This document shows positions 43,601-57,627 of a stretch of 64,000 nucleotides of DNA, piece by piece. Position 1 is the first letter of the stretch. Each line of letters starts with the position of its first letter. Under the pieces are notes generated by a model that was not told where the DNA came from, searched no databases, and was given only the letters and a program-made list of their open reading frames with translations. The translations under genes were made by a program, and so were the position numbers. Location of the stretch: NCBI RefSeq assembly GCF_001949145.1, contig NW_019091370.1:1285101-1349100 (forward strand), given 5' to 3'. Source of the stretch: Acanthaster planci (taxonomy: Eukaryota; Echinodermata; Asteroidea; Valvatida; Acanthasteridae).

Positions 43601-46600
43601 TTTTTCATCCAGTAATCATTAAATTTTTTCATTTGAATTTATTTCAGACTTTTTAAGGCTTTTTTTGTAACTAAAGCCTATCTCCACTACACGAAAATAG
43701 TAAAATTTTTCACATCACATCAGTTCATTGTTTTTGTTGGCGTCATCCATTGATTAAATTTTCATAGGTTCACATTCATTTTAAAGGAAGTCCTGACCTT
43801 TCTTTTCAGATATAGGCCCTGTCTTGTAAAAGATAGCTCTCTCATGCAGTGAAACAATTGTTCTTTTGTCTAATTTTGTCCGGTTTCAGATATGTCAGTA
43901 GATTTGAAATTGGAATGGGCTTCAAACATTTCTTTTCAAAAGTGTGATATTCATATTGCAGTTATGTTATTTTATTTCCAGTGGAAAGCAAGGTGTGCTA
44001 ACGTGTCAGCCCGAGGAATTCATGATGCAGATTGCAGACATACAAGTGTTGAGTTCAAATTGAGCAGATCCAATTTCGGTAAGAATCTGACATTTTTTTC
44101 ATTTCAAAATCCCATACAATGGCACTTGTGTTGCTGATAATAAAAGGAGTAGGGTAATGCGCATTATTTCATGAGCTCCAGAGCACAGTTTGCAGGCACC
44201 ATCTTTTTGTGATTTTCGATTGTTTTTGAATGACTTCAGGATATTGCACGCCCTCGTGTCCATGAATATGCATGACTCTGTTCTGTCTTAAGTACAAGAT
44301 ACACCAATATTCTAGCCTGGTCGCCAAGCCTCGTGGTGAATTACCCACCAAGCAGGATGAAGATCCGGCCTTCAATTAACAGTCACCTCTCCCCAACCAT
44401 GAAAAAGGAGAGAAATTTCCGTCGGGGTCTTTCCAATTAATAACATTTCTGCCCCGGGAGATTTCTGATCTGGAAGATTGTACTTCTGGTTTTAAAAAAA
44501 AGGAACGATAAGGGAAGTCGAAGGAGGAGAAAAAATTGGCAGCCTGAAGACGTGATGACACGCAGCGTCATTTAGGGACATTTTGGGGGGGTGATGGTTC
44601 TGAGCTGCTTAGAAACACGCTGCGAGGGATTCACAGGGATTAGACGCACCTCTTGCAAGAATGCAGCTCGGCCGTAACCGCCGCAGTTTGTGACTCAGTC
44701 ATTGCTGGGAGGAAGCTGTTATTAACCATCTCATTTCTGGGGCTCTAATCTGGCCCTAAGGTGCACGAAATCAAAGTGTCCCATCGGACTTGTTCCTTAC
44801 ACACTCCCCCCTCCCCTCCGCCGTGCCGTGAAATCACAGGGAAGCTTAAATAATCAATTTACTGGTCCTCGTTGCGGGCGAAGTAGATTGGGAGGCGTGT
44901 TTGAAAACATTCGTCTCTCAGCGCTTCGAGGAAATGCCACAATGTCTCCGAGCAACATCTCTCCAGAGTAAAAGAGTATGGAAGAATCGAGCAGACAAAC
45001 TTGGAGCTCAGACAAGGGACAGGTTTATTAATTCACCTGGGTAATTACTTTTTATTTGTCACAAGAATAATAGCTTGCAAATGTTTCAGTTGTGATCACG
45101 CTCAGCGAGTACTGCATGTATTGCAGCAGAGTCAACTACATCTTGCTTTTTTGGGGGTTGGGTATTTCTCCCAAATTGCAAATTGGAAAATGAGAAGTGT
45201 CCAAATATTTATGTAGAGTGTTCTTTGCTTTCTGGGTAAGTGCATTAAAAAAAACTTGATGTTCCTCTTTCTTTTTTTGAGAATTTGAAATTATTCCAAT
45301 TAATTAAGTTTTGGTTGAGAGGCTTCCTGGGGGATGGCTTTTGCTCTTCTCCTTAAAACCACAGTATGGTTTTTTTTTCACCTTTTGGCATTATACTGCT
45401 GTTGAAATATAGGGTAATGTATTCAGAGGTTCTTGATTGAGGTAGACAATATTTCCCTTACGCGGTACGTGATATCTTTAGCCTCAATGGTTATCCCAAA
45501 TTTCAAAAATTAGTCACCCCAAAAAACCCAAAATGTTCCAAGTTTTTCAAATGGCAGACAATTGTTGGCTGGCTGGTGTTGTCGGTAGCTCCTGAGGAAA
45601 ACCGAGGCCTCCTCGAGGGAATCTCAACTCCTCTAGGGAATCTCAAGTATAACCTGTTGTGGTACCAGGGCCCAGCCTAGCTCCACCTGGGATCACCCAG
45701 GTAGTGCTAAATGACTTTAGCTTCTGCACAGTGTAGGTGCATGCCAGGGCTACAGGCAACGAGGGCACGGCACAGAGTAGGGTTCAGATATTCATATCAG
45801 GAGGCTGACATGACAGGTGCGGCTTTCGTGTGTCATGTGCTCTTCAGTCATGGAACTCAATGTTACACTAATGCTGTTTAAATTTTGTTTACAATAGGCC
45901 ATCCACTTGGAGATTTCCAAAATTTATGACCAAAATCATCAATTAGGCCTAACCATAAAATGTGTGAAATAGTTAGAGGCCTTAAGAAGTTCAAAGCCTA
46001 TTAGTTTTAGATTGTTGCCCTGCCTGACGACGTGTAAGTTCAAAGCCACTGAGTCCTGAAATGCATCACAGTGGTTACCATAATCTCCTTTACAAGTTCA
46101 TCTAGGTAACCATGTGCTGCCCGCACAGAATGTGCCTCATACTCCCTGCCCCTCCCTTCCCCACCTTCCCTGGCTTTGCCCCTTCCCCCCCCCCAAAAAA
46201 AAATGTCTCGCTGTAAGTTAGGGCCAGCCTGGGCAAATATAAAAACAAGCGACAGACAGCCCAGACAAGGTTGCATACGGTACATGAACGTTAATCACGT
46301 TTCTCCCGCCCCGATTTACTTATTTGTGTAAGTGGCTTTTGTGCCATGATTAAAGATGCTATCAAGTTCCAGATTTTCTTCTTGATTTATCCCTTCAACC
46401 TCGGCTCAGAAGAATATTGTTTTTTGCGCCTACAGCGAGCCTGCTTTTAATTGGCCACACTTGACACAGAACTATGAATTAATTTCATCAAAGGCCTTCT
46501 ATCACATCTCCACAATGCTCAAATGTATTGCACCCCCTTTTTTTTTCTTCGTAGACCAGTGTTTTTATTTTTTAATCCAAGGTCTTACAGTGCAAAATAT

Positions 46601-46730
46601 GGAACTCAATACAGAGATGCACATTGTAAAAATTTGATTTTAAATCATTTGCACTGCACGTTTTGTGCCATTATGTCTGTGCCAACCAATAAGGATCGGC
46701 TATTTCACTTGTTTACTTCACTATACCCAG

Positions 46731-46927
46731 NNNNNNNNNNNNNNNNNNNNNNNNNNNNNNNNNNNNNNNNNNNNNNNNNNNNNNNNNNNNNNNNNNNNNN
46801 NNNNNNNNNNNNNNNNNNNNNNNNNNNNNNNNNNNNNNNNNNNNNNNNNNNNNNNNNNNNNNNNNNNNNNNNNNNNNNNNNNNNNNNNNNNNNNNNNNNN
46901 NNNNNNNNNNNNNNNNNNNNNNNNNNN
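46731..46927. other. Assembly gap (197 N)
   Basis: Unknown bases in the gene-poor region. Confidence 0.99.
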
Positions 46928-48818
46928 CGCTCTGTAGACTAGATGTCCAAAAATATGTTTTCATCGAAACTGGGCTTGTTAGTTTCTCTAGTGGACACAG
47001 TCTTGTTTGAAAAGAACACCTGCTGAGAAAATTACCAGAGCCTGGCCTTTCCCTACTGTCCCCTGCAGATCTGTAGCATGAAGTATGTACATGTAGATCT
47101 ATCAAGTGCTGGTTGAGTTGTAGATCTCAATCGCATACTCTGATAAAAATAAATCTACTTTTCTCCCCTATACCAAAGATGTTATCAGTTTTAAAAAATT
47201 TGGCAAGGTTGCTGAACGCTTTTGTTGAGGCAAAGAAAAATGCTTTGCTGATTTTTTTTTCCCATGTTTGTTTAAAGAATGTTTTTGAAATTCTGTAGTT
47301 TCTCTGTAGAGATTGTGAACATGTTGGTTGTTGGAATTTGAGATGCTGGGAAAATATACCGGTTGGTTTTGCTGTTTCCCACTAAACTTGGTCAAAGGAT
47401 CAGGATATTGCTGTGGGTTTTGTAGTACTTTGACTAAAACGGACAATTACACACCAGCACCTGTTTCAAAATCCTAAGAAATCCCAGAAGTGGTGAATTT
47501 AACAGAATATGCCAGTACAGGCCACAGTTTTTCAGTTTACTCTGTCGTTTTTTAATATCTGGGGCAATTTTTCTTCAGACATCATGTTGTCTCACTGCAC
47601 AAGATTTTGTATTCTACCTCCATTTGTGTCTCCAGTTGAATAAAAGTTCAAATCCTTGTTTTTCTCACTCTACAATCTCAAACTTAAAACAAAAGCGTTT
47701 GCATGAGATCTATATGTGATTTAGCACAATAGTGTGTCCTGAAAAGGCTTTTCACACTGACAGCACCAGACTTCTTTTGTAGTTAACTTGATTTTTACTG
47801 AACATTACCATGCATGTAAACTTTGTCCCTGGATGTTAGTTTGATACATTCCTATTTGTACTAAGTTCAGTGACAATATTTCATCATCTTCGGTTGGCTC
47901 AATACCTATCCAAACTCAATTGAAACAAAAACTGAATTGAATTCCAGGGTCTCAACTTGTGCGTACATGAAACTTCCATTTCCTAATGGCCCTGCATTTA
48001 TGACGGCTACAAAAATGTTATTTTCCCAATGTGACTAACAGTCTTTTCCCAAAGGTCATTTCTCAGTGTGTCTTCCTGGTAATGTTTATGGCTACAGTAA
48101 TGGATGGTTCCCCTGGCCCTCACCGGCTGAGGTTTGGGGAATTTTTTTTTTCCCCCTCCTAGATCTAAGTCACGTGAAATGATTTGGCCTAGATTGATTT
48201 AATCTCATTAACCCCCCAAAAGATTAATATTTTCCTCAGCTCTCTGGGGAGGCCAGGCACACATTCTCACTAAGTACAATTTTTTATAGAGCCCCGGCTG
48301 CATGGCTGTGTCACTTAATTTCACAAGGATTATCAATAAAATCCAGGGAGCTTTTGAACCTGCCCGAAGGCGAGGCCAACAGGCCATGCATGTGCCTTGA
48401 TTTCAAGCGAGATATGTTTTGTGGTTTGGGAGGGGAGTACAAATTTTTATCCTTTAAAGAGCCGTGGTCGTATGCAGTTTATCCCTTGACACTACGAAAA
48501 AACGTTGCTTTGTTTTGAGGAGATGTACTCATAGGTTAATTTACCGAGTTTAATTTTCCATCACGGCCTCAGCCAAAATCATTGTTGATTATTTTAGCTT
48601 TTAAGCTCAAAATTGTTTGGAAACAAGATTGAGTAATTGATTGCCCATCCTGTTTTGATAGAAGAGATTTTTATCTTTTTAGGGTCTGGTACTGTCCAGC
48701 TCAGGTATAGTTTCAGTGGCACCAAATTTAAAGCAATAAGCCTTAATTGCGAGTTAACTTTGACCCAAATCTGGTAAATTCACGTGAACATACCAACTTG
48801 ATTTCTCCTTTCTAAAAC

Positions 48819-48994
48819 CACTGCTGTTATACCTCGAGATTGGGGGCAAGCTTTTGCTTAGTTACGTGACAGACGCTATGCAATAATACACTGTTCTCAA
48901 TGGATAAGAAGGGCACAAAGGAACCAGTCTATTCACAGAGATGGTGGTTTCTATGCAAAAGCTTGCCCCAAATCACAAGGTATTGCAACAGTGT
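48819..48994. mobile_element. MITE-like inverted-repeat element, about 176 bp
   Basis: The left arm CACTGCTGTTATACCTCGAG then ATTGGGGGCAAGCTTTTGC faces a right arm GCAAAAGCTTGCCCCAAATC then ACAAGGTATTGCAACAGTG. The arms are about 40 bp with several mismatches around an exact GGGGCAAGCTTTTGC core. No ORF. Confidence 0.82.
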
Positions 48995-51900
48995 CTTTAG
49001 TCTGGGGAATTTAAATCGTGATGTTTATGTGCAGTCAGACATGACAGTGCACCAGATTTTTATTCAAATTTAACTCGCAAATGGCTTATTGGGAAAAGAT
49101 TTGAGATTTGGCAAATTTTGTGATGGAATTTTAGAACTTAGGGAGGAATCTTATTCCTCTTGTCTGTCATACCTCCCACAGGTTTATCTTTGTGCCTTTG
49201 GAGAGGAGGTTCACCTTGTCAAATTGAGTAATGTGCCTCTGAACAAGTCATTAGCTCTTTCCCATTTGTCAAGTCATGATTTAGGCCTTTTTTTAGTTCC
49301 CATGTATTTCCCATGGCACACCCCAATGGTCAGCACATTATATTCTCATTACATCATGGTGCCTAAACATTCTTGGCCTTAACCTCTAGAACTTTTCTAA
49401 GTGCTCATTTGGAGAACTGTGTTAGTTCAGATGGTTGCAAGATGGGTGGAAAATCACGGAGTCCATTGAAACATGATGGCTTGCTCATAATTCTTAGCAT
49501 CCTGTGGGAAACATTGAAAACTGCCATCTTGGAGGGGCGTGCAAGTATAAGTTATGCCGCGTATTAAGAAGCTGATGAACTCCACATTCTCGAGGGACTA
49601 TGTATAAAAAGAGGGATTGTGCTTCAGTTTTTTCCTTGGTTCCTTGCCATGTTAAAAGAACTGTTACCGAGTACCAACTGCAAGAAATTGATTACATATT
49701 GTGCAGTTTTCTCTTTCAGAGTTGGGGCTTGACTCTTAAAAACTCTGTCTTGTACACGTACTGTAGTTGCCAGCTACATCCGGTTAGCTTCAAAACATCA
49801 AAAACATTGGATATTAAGTAATTATTTCATAACCCCATGATATTTCATTTTAAAAAGAAAGTAGACTTTGAAGTCCTTGTTTTACAAAGAACTGCTTACA
49901 GTTAAGATGTAGTTGAACCCCAACTCACGCTTTGGTCCAAAATTGCAAAAACTCTGTTGTTGGCTAATTTTTAGTCACAATGTACATGTACCTGAAGTCA
50001 CCTGTGAGGCCCAAGCCCTGATGATAACTCCTCTGCCTTAATTTCAAACAGTAAAATTACTGCCAGCCTGCCTGGCCCACAACGGGTCAAGAACCCAGTT
50101 ACATCGTGCGACGATCCAATCTTACAGTGCTTTCACCTTTCAAATCTCCACCGTCCATGTATGTGCACACCAATCAAGTTAGATGCATTAGACTAGCCCC
50201 TAGTGCCTTGTGCGCTGACTAACATCCACAAGGCGATTAAGCACAATTGTGCATTTAAGTAATTGGGGGGTTTTTTTTCGGTATGTCTTATGCTTTGAGA
50301 CAGTGTATTCTTCTTGTTCCGGTAGCATGAAATGGTAACAGTTTTGGAACAACTTCAGAGCACGAAAAAGACATTTTCTGAATGAAAGGGATGGTGTTTG
50401 CTCAACGAAGGTGTGCCTTTTACCGTGTGAAATGAACGTAGGGAATGAGATGCATCGATATATTGATTCTACGTACCTCAGTGGATTATGCTGTAAATTT
50501 AATTGTTTGCAGTGGTTGGAGAGGGTTAAGGAATTGGAACATATTTTGAAAGACAAGACTTTGCTCTTTCCTCTTGTTCCTCATTTGCCATTTTATTAAG
50601 TCTTCATTTTTTTACACCAATGTGCTGTCTTGAAGTTCCGAATCAGAGAGTTAGTAGATGTACTGGGAATAAAATGGAAAATTTGCCCTTCATCTCAGAC
50701 TCGTGGTACAAAATCCCGCCATGAATTATCTTTGTCAGGCAAATCACCAGCTGGACTTTGGACATCACAGGCTGGACGTTTACTTTCTGAAATACTGCAA
50801 AGTCAGTTGGAACGGACACAAATGGGCTTCCACTTGCAAAAGATCTCGGCGGCAAATTACACTAGAGATGAAAGCTTCTCTTTCTTGCGCATGTGTCGAA
50901 GCGTTTCTCAGGAATCAGTCGCAAAACTAATGAACTGAAATTGTACAATGTGCCTACTTTATAGGTCAAACTGAATGATGAGTCTCTCTCTTCCAACGGG
51001 GACAAAAGTTCAATGATATGAGCACATCATCAGCTTCATCTCGTGCAATTCCGCATCAGAGAGACTTGAGTTCCAAACAGTGAGGCAATTTAATTCATCA
51101 TTTTCTCATCATCCTCCCCAACACCTCTCATCATCGGCCGGCTGATAGGATGAGAAACCATCTCACCTGAACTTCCGTCGATCCGTTCATCGGGGGCCAC
51201 TATGACTAATGACTTGGGAGAGGTTACAAGGTAGGCTGGACCGGGTCGTGTGTTAAGGCATAATTATGTCTCTTTTAATATTAGGGGCCGGATCCATTGA
51301 GTAAATTGTTTGCTTGATGAAGGGGGGGTGCAGAAATCAATCAGGTAATGACCTGGCAAATGGTAGAGTGCTCGAAATCAATAGAAGCATGAGAAGTGGG
51401 AAAGACCGTCGACTTTCAAAAAGAAAAGCTCATCAGAATCAGCAATAATTTAGAATTAAAGGTGTGCTACAGCTTTTTATTCCCACTCCGAAGGTGTGGA
51501 GCGTCGGAAGGGAAAGAAAGGCCAGCCATTATTTTCAAATTATTGGAAATTAATCTCTTCAGATATGAATTTGAAACCTCGGCATAACGGCTCATCCTTG
51601 TAGGGAATTCTCCAACACAGGCAGCTTCCATTACCAATCAAGTTGATTAATGTCCTCTGTAGTTTCCGTACGTGGTTATCAATTTCAGATTAAGTTCCAG
51701 CCCCAACTTTCCTCGGCACAACCCGATAAGCCATAGAAGAAAGAAGATGTTTCCTGGTGATGCCTCCTGGTACAGAAGTGCACTCTGGTAAGTCTGTTTG
51801 CTTGCTTCCTACCTGTGTCTTGTTCAAACAGCTTTCCTATTTTCATGGTCTCAAATCCATCACTGAGTTGGTGCCCTGCAAGCCCCGTGGGAACAGGGGT

Positions 51901-52762
51901 GCCTTAGGCTCTGTAGCACTGCCAACTTTTGGATGGGGCGGATATACACCTGCACTCCCTACATGTACATGTATACTTAGGTACCTGTGCATTTTGCAGA
52001 GGGCACTTACGGGCCCCTTATTTTCTGGTGGGTAGCTTGCATTTCAAGAATTGGGTCAGTTGAATCACCAACCAAGGCAAACTGTCGTAAGATTCTTTTT
52101 CCAGGAGGAGGGGGCATGCCCCCAATGGCCCCCTCCCTAATTACACCACTGCCCCTACATGTATTTTAGCAGACAACCCTGCGACGCCTCCCCTCCACTC
52201 CCGGCAAAAGCATTCCAGCAGGCTTGGTTGGTTCTCCTATCTGTACCGACCTGTGCCGAGACCCAGTCATCCACTGAAATGACGATGCCAGTCCATTGTC
52301 ATAAACCAGACAACAGATGCACGTAAATATCTACACGTATCTCTTGTGACTCTGGCGTCATCCGTTCATCGGTCATGTCTTGTTCTTGTCAGCACTTAAA
52401 CATCTGTGCCAAGCACAAGTCCAGAGGAGAGAACATACATTGTAGTGTTGCTTTGACTGAATTTGTGGGGGCAGTTTTCGTAATCTACATGTAAATCTAA
52501 TTAAACTTGTAACACATGTATGTTGCTCATGGCCAGTTCATTTGTTCCATCCTAAACAAAAATTTCTGTCATCCCCAAAAGGCATTCTAAAATTGTTGAA
52601 CTTTTTATTTTTGATGGCATTCTGTGATTTGTTTGAAGGAATGCTGTGACCCTTAGTATTTTAATAATATCATAGTCAAGCGGTCATTTAAAACAAAAAT
52701 TTTAAAAAAAGTGTGTTTTACTTTTTCAGTTGTTGCTTTTCAATCAGTGTCAAATTAATCAT

Positions 52763-52909
52763 GTAGTTGGAAACCAACTTGTGGCATACCAGTATCTTGA
52801 AGATACTTCACGTAGTTGGAAACCAACTTGTGGCATACCAGTATCTTGAAGATACTTCATGTTGTTGGAAACCAACTTGTGGCATACCAGTATCTTAAAG
52901 ATACTTCCA
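52763..52909. repeat. 49-bp tandem repeat, three copies
   Basis: Units begin at 52763, 52812 and 52861 and differ by a few bases. Each contains two short palindromes, GTTGGAAACCAAC and AGTATCTTGAAGATACT. Confidence 0.93.
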
Positions 52910-53040
52910 AGGTAAACTTGTCCAGTCCTCCAGAAGTAGCATTTGTAGTCTCACTGATCATCATGTGGAAATCAATTTCAAATTCATCAAGTCATACAAA
53001 CAGCATCTGTTTCTTCAAATCATGGTGAACATGTTTTTTT

Positions 53041-53064
53041 TATATATAACGGGTTTGCCCTTAC
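53041..53064. mobile_element. Orphan terminus of the TATATATAACGGG element
   Basis: The 24 bases TATATATAACGGGTTTGCCC plus TTAC are identical to the left end of 26479-26705 and are followed directly by a single n (53065). The remainder of the element was probably lost or collapsed in assembly. Confidence 0.8.
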
Positions 53065-56000
53065 NATTGTGAGCGAGGAGCTTTGGCAAATCTCCACCTG
53101 CAACTCGGTGACATTTCCTAACCCCCAAAATGAAAAGCCAGAGAGTCTTCCCAGTCTAGTCGGAGCCAGAGAGGGGTTATATCTCTCCCAACTACCAGGC
53201 AGTCACTGACAGACTGTCATGTCCCAGAGTCTTGGGGGAGAATCACTGACCTGTGTGGCAGTCAGGAGAGAATAGGGGTGGTGAAAGAGGCACTCTGTCT
53301 GCGTGGGATTAATCAGCTGAGATGTAGAAGGTTCTCCATGGCCTCTTGATTAGCTTTGTAATGGGAAGGCACCGGATACAGTTTGCTATCATTGTTGCTA
53401 CTTATTGGATCTCTTAAAAAATGATTACCGGCTTTTTTTGCAGTTGGTAAATTTTTCGCTTCTGTTGTACTACTCATCTCAGATTTTGTTAATTCTCTGA
53501 AAGAATTTTTTGGATCTAGTAGTGCCGAAGAATGGCCTCAAATGTACCACTTTATAGAGGGTTTGCATAGCTGCCATGTTGCAGGCCAGTGCTTTTGTTT
53601 TGCCAATATGCACAAGGTTCTCCTGTGGAACAGAAGAACTGCCTTGCAAGATGGCTACCACGCAAAGCCTATATACTGAACTGAAAATTTGGATTTCTAC
53701 TGTACATACACAGTACATGTATGTCTTCATGTCAGCAGGTTGGTTTTCAGTTTTGGAGTTGTCTTGTAATCCTCAAATTATCTAACAGTTCATGATCCCA
53801 ATCAATGCTGTGTGAGGAAGTTGAGTGTTAGAAAGGAAAAAAAAGTGAACCTTTAGAACAAAAGAATTCAGTGGTGCTATTTTCTACCCATAAACACATC
53901 ACATGGGGGATAGTGTAGTTTTTTCAAGGTTAACATGTATTTTGCCTGACTCTCCACTTCAGTTCAACTCAGTATTGGACATAACTGTCATTCAGTTTCT
54001 GTCTGTGCTTGTGGGGGGGTTTACTGTGGAGATGCTAAGATTACTTGATGGACACCTTCTGCAGGTAGGCTCATTTCTTACTTCAGAAGTCATCTATATG
54101 GTGATTTGTAAATAGATCTTCATCACTACAAACCGGCAGGTTGTTATTGAGGCTGTAAAAGGGTGCGTTTTCAGGGGCATTTATGATAGCTTCTCTTTCA
54201 CATCCATACATCACATGAGGGTTACTTTCTCAAGTGCATACTTCATGTTGATGGAGAGCTTCAGTGTACCGGTTGCCCAAAGGGTGTTCCTCGGACCATC
54301 AGGGATTCCAAGATTAATCATGTAGGATGGAAGAATTCCACGTCCATGTACTGTTCAGTCAGCATTTTTAACCCCCCAACATTCTTCTTTCTGTGCCCTG
54401 CCCCATCACCAGCCACTTCTCCCACCGAATGATGGATTTGATAGAACAGAGCCCGAATTGAGGGAATTGTGAAATTCTCTTGCGATTTCTCGGCGCTGCT
54501 TGAGAAAGTTGTGAATAGTTTGCTGTTTCCCCCCCCTCTTTGTGTAACACCTGTCTTGAAAATAAAACTCTCTGACGCCTGCTGTATTTTACCTTCGGTT
54601 TTTACTGCAACCTGGGGATTTCCAACCTTGCCCTGGCTGGGTGGAAGGTCTCTGTCAGTGTGTAAACTCTTTTTTGGGGGGGCCAATTTAATTTAAGGAC
54701 CAGCTGCCACAAAGTTGTCGTAGCTTGTCACCTGATGAACAAATACAGGTCAGGGATTTCTTGTCATAGTGAACCCCTCTGCAACTTTTCTTCCAGGCAC
54801 AACATGAAACACCAGTTTGGACGCCAAAACACTGCTCTCAACAACTCTGCTTGAATTCACTACTTCCAAAATTTATTCCTTTGAGGGTTGAATGTCACAA
54901 GCTGGGAATTTCACACAGAGAAAATTATATCCAATATTTTATTCACAGCAAATTTACAAAGGAGCACAATAGTAGATGTTCAGCTCAACTCACCTCTCAT
55001 TTAGCATAGTTCAAATGTACAAATCATTGTATTTACAAATACAAATTTATTAGGAAATAATAAAACCATTGGGTAGGCTTACTCGGTTTTGTTTCAAAAC
55101 AAATTCTTAAGTTTTGGTTAAAAGCATAGACACCCTATAGTATTCTGAGCTTTGATGTTTTCCATAACAACTGTTTTAAACTGTGCAGATTACCGAAGAT
55201 CCACAAAAGTACAAAACTATTTTGCATACCAACAGTGTTTGTATACAAAGGAAAGGAGCTGAATAGAACAATAGGATGGATTGAAACAATGGAAGGCATA
55301 AGACATTTAAGTTTAGACATTAATACAATAAACCAAACAAGACCAGGAAAAGTGGTTTTTTTTCTGTACAGTTTTGAAGAAGATGAAACCTTGTCATGCC
55401 CAGGAAATGTAATTTAAAGCAAGGCATGCCTCTGTGTTCGTAATTCTTCAACGGACCAGTTTATAAATCCAATCAAAATAGGCGACAATATTTCTCTTCA
55501 TGGTTTTTGTTAAGCAGGTCTTACTTCTGTAATAACAAAAGGAAGAAATGCTTCATAAGAGAAACCACTGAATATATTCCCTCCTGAATTGCTGTACGGA
55601 AATTCACATTTTTGCATTTTAGGATCTACTGCAAATGTTTTTTTTCCCTGGCCGCATTCAAGGAACCAAGCTACCACATAACTTCTGTATTGTCAACTTT
55701 GTTGTGGGACATTCTTGGTTATTTTTTCACGCACCATATGGCTGATGATTTCGCCATGCCTGCATCCTGTAATCCAACTCTAACTTTGTCAAGCCCCAGT
55801 CTTTCTGCCAAACACAGGTGACTTTGGAAATCTGCCCACACAAACTCTGGATATTGTGTACTTCTGCGTAGTTCATTTCTACATGTATATATACAATTCT
55901 CCCCAGAGGATAAAAATACAAAAGAAGATCGCTTTGGTGTCTGTTTTATTTTCAGGTATTTAAAATATGTGTAGGCATGTAAAATTAATCACTTCCTTTT

Positions 56001-57627
56001 TGGTTTTCTACATTATTTGCTATTCGAATGAGACTGGTGGTTTTTTTTTACCTTAACCACAAAAATATACACATGTACAGTTTACATCTTAGCCTGGACA
56101 TTAAATGTTCTGGTGTTTCTGGTAAAGATTAGCAATTTCAAGTGCATAGATATCACCAAAGTGCAAGGGACCCTCTCAAACAATTTGCACATCTGTTGTG
56201 CATATCAAGTTGACTTAATTGACTGGGCATTTTTGTTTTTTCATCGGTGATTGTAAAAATTAGTTTTATTCATTACATATGTTTTCTAGCACTCCTGTAA
56301 GGACTTAATGGGCCAAGAAAGCTTTGCAGTAAATTTGACCACTCAGTCCTTCATTATTTCCACCAAAATCCTCTTCGAGGTGACCCCCCACATGGTGAAA
56401 TTGACGACACCCAATTCTCTCACCAGGTGGGAGTGGACCACTGGTCACTGCGGAACATTCCATTTCCTTAGCATTGGGCCTAACTGATCCATACAGTTTG
56501 CTGTGTTGGATATGTGAATCGTCTCACAGCCCCCACAGACTTTTATGTATCAGCTTCAACTTCTCCTCGTAGTGTCCTAATGATCACAGTAATATCCCCC
56601 CCCCACAATTTTGATGATGATTGTAACTCAGACAGTGATTAACCCGAGAGTCCTGGATTTGCGGTGAGAGACCCTTTTTTTCCCTTTCTGATTAGCCTCC
56701 TTTACTCCGGAGCAATTTGCCACAACCTTGCCAGGAGGTCAGTGTGATAGGTGTTTGCCGAAGGTCCGTTACATGTACCTCATAAATCTCTCTCCCTCTC
56801 AGTCCATGGTCTGTCCTCTTTGAAATTACCAATGAGAAATTGCCCTGGATTTTTTCCTCCCGATTTCCTCTCCCCCCCCTTCTTTTTTCTCCCTCATTTT
56901 TGGTTTCCTTGACTGAAGGAATTTATTGAACGGTGCACAGGGTTTGTCGTCATTTTGTCGAGCCCCATAAATACTTGTCCGTATCACTTTCCTGAAGTCA
57001 GATTTAAAGGTTTTCTTGGGGGGGGGTGACCTAGTGCCAAGCCCCGTGAAATATTTTTATTTCACACATCCATGAATCCTGTTTAAAACAAGCTTTCTTG
57101 TTTACATACTATTCCTTAAGTTTCTTAAGGTTCAGGCCACTTTGCATGAAGATTGAGTCTGTTTCAAGTCACACATCCGTGTTTTGATTATGTACCCCCT
57201 ATATGAGTACATAGTGGAAAGCTGTAGGCCTTATAAATCAAATGCTTCACAAGAGAGTGTTATTTTTTTTATTTTCACGGGCTCTGTGCATTAATCATTG
57301 GCGAGCTAAGTAGCCTTGTGAGATCCAACTCAAGCAAGGGCCCATAAAAATAGGCATGGTCTTTGCCATTGGTGAAATTCTGGCTTCATCTCAGGCTTTG
57401 ATTTCATCTTGCGCTCTAGTCTTAGAATCACAATGGAACCAAATGAACTGAAGCTGTCTTGAAATTTACGAGAGGAACACCCCCAGTGTTGGCACTCGAC
57501 AGAAAGAAACGGCACTTTGAGTGTCCTCACATGTTAGGAACTGTGGCTTCTAAGCCACTAGAAGGTCATGTTAAGACAGAGCCCATGACTTAATAGTACT
57601 ATCATGAGTTGATGTAGAGGCCATGCA

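Larger units (their letters stand above)
40682..57627. other. Gene-poor region between two converging genes
   Basis: About 17 kb with no ORF that I can support. It includes the 3' UTR of the 285-residue gene (AATAAA at 41529 and 41687 are candidates) and that of the APCDD1-like gene on the other strand (AATAAA read leftwards at 57273-57268 is a candidate). Repeats at 48819-48994, 52763-52909 and 53041-53064, and the N gap at 46731-46927, are listed separately. Stretches such as 44580-44960 and 51060-51700 lack simple repeats and have mixed composition with TCF-like (ATCAAAG) and homeodomain-like sites; they could be regulatory but nothing proves it. Confidence 0.55.

Noticed and set aside
46523-47105. 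Long ORFs of 90-139 codons around 46731-46927
   Set aside because: They are open only because the N gap contributes no stops.
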